Shown here piece after piece: positions 59,838 to 64,000 of a stretch of DNA of 64,000 nt. The stretch covers positions 21,463,020 to 21,527,019 of the forward strand of contig CM074189.1 of assembly GCA_037179385.1 (NCBI GenBank). The letters are read 5' to 3'. Position 1 is the stretch's first letter, and every line of letters begins with the position of its first letter. The stretch comes from Holothuria scabra. Lineage: Eukaryota > Echinodermata > Holothuroidea > Aspidochirotida > Holothuriidae. The notes below the pieces were generated by a model. The model had not been told where the DNA came from and made no database searches. It was given only the letters and a program-made list of their open reading frames with translations. Both the position numbers and the translations under genes were made by a program.

Positions 59838-59990
59838 AACTCACACTACCTATACAAACACACTTATTCCAATAAAAACTTGCAATACTTCCAAATGCAT
59901 ACTTACTCCAAAACAAACTTCACATTACCTTTAAAAGCAAACTCATTCCATTTTCAATTCACAATACTTCCAAAAGCATACTTACTTCTA
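59838..59990. repeat. Degenerate 40-bp tandem repeat reaching the exon 4 donor
   Basis: About four units with CAATACTTCCAAAAGCATAC and similar. On the minus strand, GTAAGTATGC occurs at the real donor of exon 4 and again about 75 bp into the intron, so a second consensus-quality donor-like sequence exists. Confidence 0.6.
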
Positions 59991-60093
59991 TCCAAGATAC
60001 GTTCACATCTGTCACCTCCGTACCTAAGGGGACATGCACATTCACCATCAATGCAGTTGCCCCCGTGCATACATTCTGGCTGACAAACAGGTA
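59986..60093 (-). CDS. Exon 4: EGF-like domain 2
   Basis: One complete EGF-like repeat is in a 108-bp phase 1-1 exon. Six cysteines are present, in the pattern C-x3-C-x-H-G-G-x-C-x4-C-x-C-x8-C. There is no calcium-binding consensus (no D-x-D/N-E/Q before the first cysteine). The acceptor is ATTCAG and the donor GTAAG. The donor lies at the edge of a degenerate 40-bp tandem repeat that contains further GTAAGTATG copies in the intron. Confidence 0.9.
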
Positions 60094-60221
60094 CTGAATC
60101 AGAGAAAAAATAAGAAAAACATTGAGGCAAATCTTATATTCCCCCTGCACCTTACATGAAAATGATTAAAAGTGAAGTAAAATAAATACAAAAGTAGTTT
60201 TCATAAGTAAGAGAAACTCAC

Positions 60222-60353
60222 CAAGCAGAATACTAGCATAATGTCCATCTACTGAGCAGTTGTAACTACCAGCTAGCTCTGGCGAGAAACTATTGATGGT
60301 CAATCTAGCCAAGGAAGGGTTCAGCAAATCAACAACAGGAGCATTGGCTAAAG
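60222..60353 (-). CDS. Exon 3: Ig-like domain 1, second half
   Basis: This 132-bp phase 1-1 exon carries the Ig C-terminal half. The signature is E-L-A-G-S-Y-N-C, a variant of D-x-G-x-Y-x-C with Leu-Ala where Asp is usual. N-C-S makes a possible glycosylation sequon at the second cysteine. The acceptor is CCTCAG and the donor GTGAG. It completes Ig1 with exon 2; the intervening intron holds a foldback element and a TTAA-flanked element. Confidence 0.85.
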
Positions 60354-60545
60354 CTGAGGATTAAAAACATTTGTGAAAAATTTGAATAAAATCCATTTTT
60401 GTACCTACACTGCTTGAGAACTGCACAGAACAAAGTCTTCTCGCTTCTGACTGTCCGCATAACTGGAGAAAATTCTACTAAGGATCGAAAATTTAAGATA
60501 TCAAGAGGATGATACTCATTCTGTGTTCACATATTTTAGTCACTA

Positions 60546-61032
60546 TAGAGGCTTTGCAATTACGTCACGGAACGGCCATACTGGAGGACAATCATGCCAA
60601 ATACACGTGGCTTTATGCCGAACGCACTGAACAGTGTGCACTTCATTACGTGTACGGCTCGGTTACTTGCCGTTTGGTCTACCCCCGGAAAATGAAACGA
60701 TATTCCGGGTGTCACGTGATCAACGAAGACACCAAATGTGCCTTCACTATCTCTGAAAACACAAAATCACATGATTTGGTGTCTTGATTTTGTGTTTTCA
60801 GAGATAGCGAAGGCAGATTTGGTGTTTTCGTTGATCATGTGACACCCGGAATATCGTTTTATTTTCCGGGGATAGACCAAACAGCAAGTAACCGAGCCGC
60901 ACACGTCATGTTTGGTTTGCACGGTGTGTACACGTTCAACGAGCAAGCGCGTCCAGTGTGGTTTACTACGCAGTTTCATGTACTCCAACATGGCCGCCGG
61001 GGAGTATTATGACGTCATGTGAAAAGCCTCTA
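60546..61032. mobile_element. TAGAGGC foldback element, long copy
   Basis: The outer arms TAGAGGCTTTGCAATTACGT and the inverse of AGTATTATGACGTCATGTGA plus AAAGCCTCTA pair. The inner arms also pair (GTTTGGTCTACCCCCGGAAA with TTTTCCGGGGATAGACCAAA, and TCTCTGAAAACACAAAATCA with TTGATTTTGTGTTTTCAGAG). Almost the whole 487 bp can form one hairpin. No ORF of note. The related short copy is at 35913. Confidence 0.85.
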
Positions 61033-61065
61033 TTTTCACTTATTTTAGTCACCAGAGGCTAGAAA

Positions 61066-61370
61066 TTAAAGGGCCAAACCTCTCATCCCAAACTACAATT
61101 TTGGTACCCAGGTACCTAAATTCTCAATTGGCTCAGCTCTTTGATTGACAGCTAATTCAAACAATGCAGAGTGCCAAAGCTTATATTACACAGCACGAAC
61201 AGTACTGAGAGTGTTTTTATTATATAAATTGAGTTTTTCTATACTCACCCTGAAGCAATAAAGTGAGATTGTGTCTGGATGAGGATGAATTTCAAACAAT
61301 TGTGGGAGGAGCTTCAGTAAGAAGGTTAGGAGAATTGGTACTGTTTGGGATGAGAGAACTGGGCCTTTAA
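61066..61370. mobile_element. 305-bp TTAA-flanked MITE (copy 2)
   Basis: Same length and order as 50366-50670: starts TTAAAGGGCCAAACCTCTC, ends AACTGGGCCTTTAA. An inverted fragment of the same family follows at about 61440-61512 (AACTGTCTAAAGCTCATCCT then ATTGCTTCAGGCTGAGTATA). Confidence 0.75.
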
Positions 61371-61512
61371 AGAACACATCTTCTCACTCACACAGTTCAA
61401 ATTCTCCTGGCCATTGGTACTTATTATTTTAAACCCTCTAACAACTGTCTAAAGCTCATCCTAATGTCCAGACACGACCTCAAATTATTGCTTCAGGCTG
61501 AGTATACATACA

Positions 61513-62293
61513 AGACCTGATGTGTAATCAGCTCGCTCTCAGTACCAGGCGAGTAGCCAGGATTGTGTCATGGGAGGGGTTTTGGGGCACGATATGAGGG
61601 AAAAGTCTAAGGATAGAGAGAAAGAAAAATGCTATTTTAAGTGTTTTTTGCATTGCAGGGTTGTGTCATGGGGGGGGGGGCTTCTAGTCCCAAAACCCTA
61701 CTTGTGGCTACGCCACTGCTCAGTGCAGTGCATGCTGTGTAACATGTGCTACAGCATTCTGCATTTTCTTTTAATTTGCTGTCAATCAAGTTGAGCTGTG
61801 CCACTTGAGAATTTATGTAGGCTACAACGAAATTGCGGTATGGGGTGAGAATTTACTGCCTTTTAACGTGACATCGTTTTTTACAGAATTAAGGGAATGC
61901 TTCGATATCTTATCAGTATTACAAACTCAAATGGTATTGTTATTTTTCAGATTACAAATCTGCGCCATGATGGATTTGCCATCACGAAGCCATTAGAGGA
62001 TCAAAGTATGTATCTCATAATGCTACATTGCATTAACTTTAGGAAAGCATTGACAAAGATCACTGCGAGTGTGACATAGATTTGGTAGCTTATTTGATGC
62101 AAACTATTATAGCGATATCAGATTCACTTTGATGATCTATTGAAAATAATTTAGTATGAGCAGTTAGCTGGCTTGATTATATCACACATTTATCTTCACA
62201 TCAAAGATCAGCATAGCTGGTTTGGACATACCTGGTCTAATTATTCATGAGACTTGCTGGAAAAACTTGACATATTGTATATTAATAACTTAC
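61513..62293. other. Ig1 intron remainder, no gene recognised
   Basis: Contains a G-run near 61671 and no recognisable exon. Plus-strand ORFs of about 60-75 codons here show no domain. Confidence 0.35.
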
Positions 62294-62461
62294 CCAGCAG
62301 ATCATTTCCAAAGTCATTTTCTGTAGGAAACACCCAATGCACAGATGGTAAGGAAGCCCCAGGGAACCATCCGACCACCTCACAGAATATGGTTAGATAG
62401 CTACCAACAGTAGGGACTTGCCCTACAGGCACTGAGATACGAATGGAAAACTGAGGTCCGA
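62294..62461 (-). CDS. Exon 2: Ig-like domain 1, first half
   Basis: This 168-bp phase 1-1 exon carries the N-terminal Ig half: a beta-strand stretch, F-C-E-V-V-G around the first cysteine, and the core tryptophan in V-H-W-V-F-P. The acceptor is CTTTACAG and the donor GTAAGT. The second half, with the second cysteine, is exon 3 about 2 kb downstream. The W-x-x-P motif recurs in nearly all Ig first halves of this gene. Confidence 0.88.
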
Positions 62462-63249
62462 CTGTAAAGAGAAATGACAGACAATGGAAGTTAGAAGAAA
62501 CTTTGAGTTAGCTTGATCTACCAAACATTTACCTGTTTTATTTTAAGGTGTTGATATATTCAGCCTTTGTGAAATGGGAGAGTTAAAGACAGGATTAAAG
62601 ATGCTGTATAGAGTAAAGAGAATCATTCATGTCTAAAAACGTCCCCACTGCTTGGTAAACAGAGTCAATGAGGCGAGATTACATTTTCCTCACAATGAAA
62701 TAGATTCTAATTCATCTATATTCTGTGTGCAATTGCAAGATCTCTGCATGGACAAAACCTAGCATGGAGGCACATGTTCCTGCAGATGCTCTACGCCCAC
62801 CACTGCCCACCAGTAACATAACCGTGAATGGTCTTATAGAGATCGTAGTCACCTCCATTGCATGTGGGAGCCTACTCAAGGGTTGGATTTATGAAGAGCA
62901 TCAACCTGACTTATAACAGGAACTTGACCCTGCACTACTACTTTTTTTTTTTTAGCTTGCTTTCTCCAACTGTATGATGCATACTGACTAGAACCCCTGA
63001 ACTTTGCTACACAGTGCACAAACAACTTTTATGGAATAGATGTAATTCTTAAAAGAAAGTACCATGTATTTTCACTTAACATAACAAATTTGACACTTCA
63101 GAAAAAGCAAAACAGCTGCCCATTTTACACAAAATATCTTCATTAATGCACTAAAGAATCAATCTTACATTACACTACACAAAAGCTTAATTTGCCACTT
63201 AATAATCACAATTATATCTACATGGCATAAAATTTTTATCGACCCAACA
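62462..63249. other. Intron between exons 1 and 2, no gene recognised
   Basis: A plus-strand ORF of 63 codons near 62725 has no recognisable features. Nothing else is supported. Confidence 0.35.
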
Positions 63250-63510
63250 TTCCTTAAATTTCCTTTCATGGTGAAACGTTCCTTCTTCTTTTTGTTACAA
63301 AAAGTTGTACGTAATATTTGGGGTAAGCTAACAGCTAGGTCAGTTGAGCATGGACTAACTGCTTTTTTCGAAGTGTGAAAACAATGAAAGCATAGCTCAT
63401 TTGAATGCACAGAAAATGTAACAAACTCAGTGCCAGTTACACCCCACACCGCCTTTGATCTATTGGGGAGTCAATGTTCCTTTCTCAAGAAGCAACATCA
63501 CAGCATGTTA
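63250..63510. mobile_element. Dispersed repeat F (partial copy)
   Basis: Contains GGTAAGCTAACAGCTAGGTC, CATAGCTCATTTGAATGCAC, and CGCCTTTGATCTATTGGGG in the same order as the copies at 7065 and 38380. A further shorter fragment is at about 59163-59275. Confidence 0.55.
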
Positions 63511-63937
63511 CAGTTTTACTGAATATAAGATCTTTGCCTTATGAGCTAGTCCCTTCATTTCATTATTTGTAAACGCCCTGTGGGGTCCAGTCATACAAAT
63601 AATAACACAGAAACAAGAAGTAATTGCCACAGGTTTATCTTCCAGTAGAGTAGATGTTGGTTGCATACTTGAACATAAAATTAAAGGCTCCCAAGGTAAA
63701 CAAAAGAATTTGCTACAAACAACATGTTAACAATACCTACTATTGTCCTCGTAGGTACCACCCAATGAGGGACCAGACTGAAAGTCCAGTTGGCAGAGTG
63801 ACTAGTGTGCTAATGTAACTAGCCAGTTGTTTCATTTATTTGAATTAAAGCCAACGAACACCCTTTCCCTCTTCCAGTTGGTTTTTTTTTCTTCCTTCTT
63901 CTTTCTTCTTTTTCAAATATTTACAAAATAAACTTAC

Positions 63938-64000
63938 TTTTAATTTGGCAGAAGCTTCCTGTAAAACCACGTCTACACTGACATTCGCCATCTACACAGT
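63938..64000 (-). CDS. Exon 1 in window: EGF-like domain 1 (partial, runs off right edge)
   Basis: The C-terminal part of an EGF-like repeat reads C-V-D-G-E-C-Q-C-R-R-G-F-T-G-S-F-C, which supplies the last four cysteines. It ends in phase 1 (single base A) at a GTAAG donor just left of 63938. The N-terminal part and acceptor lie beyond base 64000, so the gene continues upstream. Next exon is the first half of Ig1. Confidence 0.85.

Larger units (their letters stand above)
4350..64000 (-). other. Large EGF/Ig/Frizzled-domain receptor-like gene, partial at both ends (39 exons)
   Basis: This is the gene span on the minus strand; transcription runs from high to low coordinates. Seen: 39 exons encode 16 EGF-like domains, 10 complete Ig-like domains plus half of an eleventh, and one Frizzled cysteine-rich domain. 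All exons have GT donors and AG acceptors. All complete exons are phase 1-1, and the joined frame is open for 1760 codons. Family knowledge: such chains are extracellular, disulfide-rich and typical of adhesion proteins or receptors; Frizzled CRDs bind Wnt lipids in Frizzled, sFRP, ROR and related proteins. Inferred: one gene, because no start exon, signal peptide, stop or membrane exon interrupts the series. Tandem genes cannot be fully excluded. Whether a kinase or other cytoplasmic part follows lies outside the window. Confidence 0.85.

Overview
The window is animal genomic DNA: AT-rich, with small exons separated by kilobase-scale GT-AG introns and many short transposon-derived repeats. 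The repeat landscape (foldback MITEs, tRNA-derived SINEs, tandem arrays with a CA tract and terminal hairpin) and the EGF/Ig/Frizzled domain mix suggest a marine invertebrate. I think an echinoderm such as a sea cucumber is most likely, but this is inference; no species marker is present.

Almost everything coding belongs to one huge minus-strand gene, open at both window edges. I reconstructed 39 exons (4350-64000, read right to left) by finding the domain, then the flanking acceptor AG and donor GT. Every complete exon is symmetric phase 1-1. Joined in order, they give an open frame of 5280 nt (1760 codons) with no stop at any junction. The order is EGF1-Ig1-EGF2 to EGF6-Ig2-(Thr/Pro linker + Frizzled CRD)-EGF7-Ig3-Ig4-Ig5-(EGF-EGF-Ig) x3-(EGF-Ig) x3, ending in the first half of Ig11. 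Each Ig domain is split over two exons: one with the first Cys and Trp, one with the D-x-G-x-Y-x-C motif. The signal peptide, any membrane segment, any cytoplasmic domain and the second half of Ig11 are not visible. The product is therefore the partial ectodomain of a large secreted or cell-surface adhesion/receptor protein. A Frizzled CRD inside an Ig/EGF chain is reminiscent of ROR/MuSK (Ig+Fz) and Tie (Ig+EGF) but matches neither.

Layout: 1-3.9 kb no recognisable gene; 4.3-13.2 kb exons 39-30; 13.2-21.4 kb a large intron splitting Ig8, mostly filled by a 5.7-kb element with terminal inverted repeats and a nested near-perfect foldback; 21.4-29.0 kb exons 29-23; 29.0-32.8 kb an intron with a roughly 145-bp tandem array carrying DR1-type nuclear-receptor half-site pairs; 32.9-44.6 kb exons 22-13; 44.6-51.1 kb repeats plus EGF7 and the Frizzled exon; 51.1-64 kb exons 10-1. 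The intron DNA holds at least ten families of short non-autonomous elements, several present twice or more. I saw no rRNA gene, intact tRNA gene or second protein gene.
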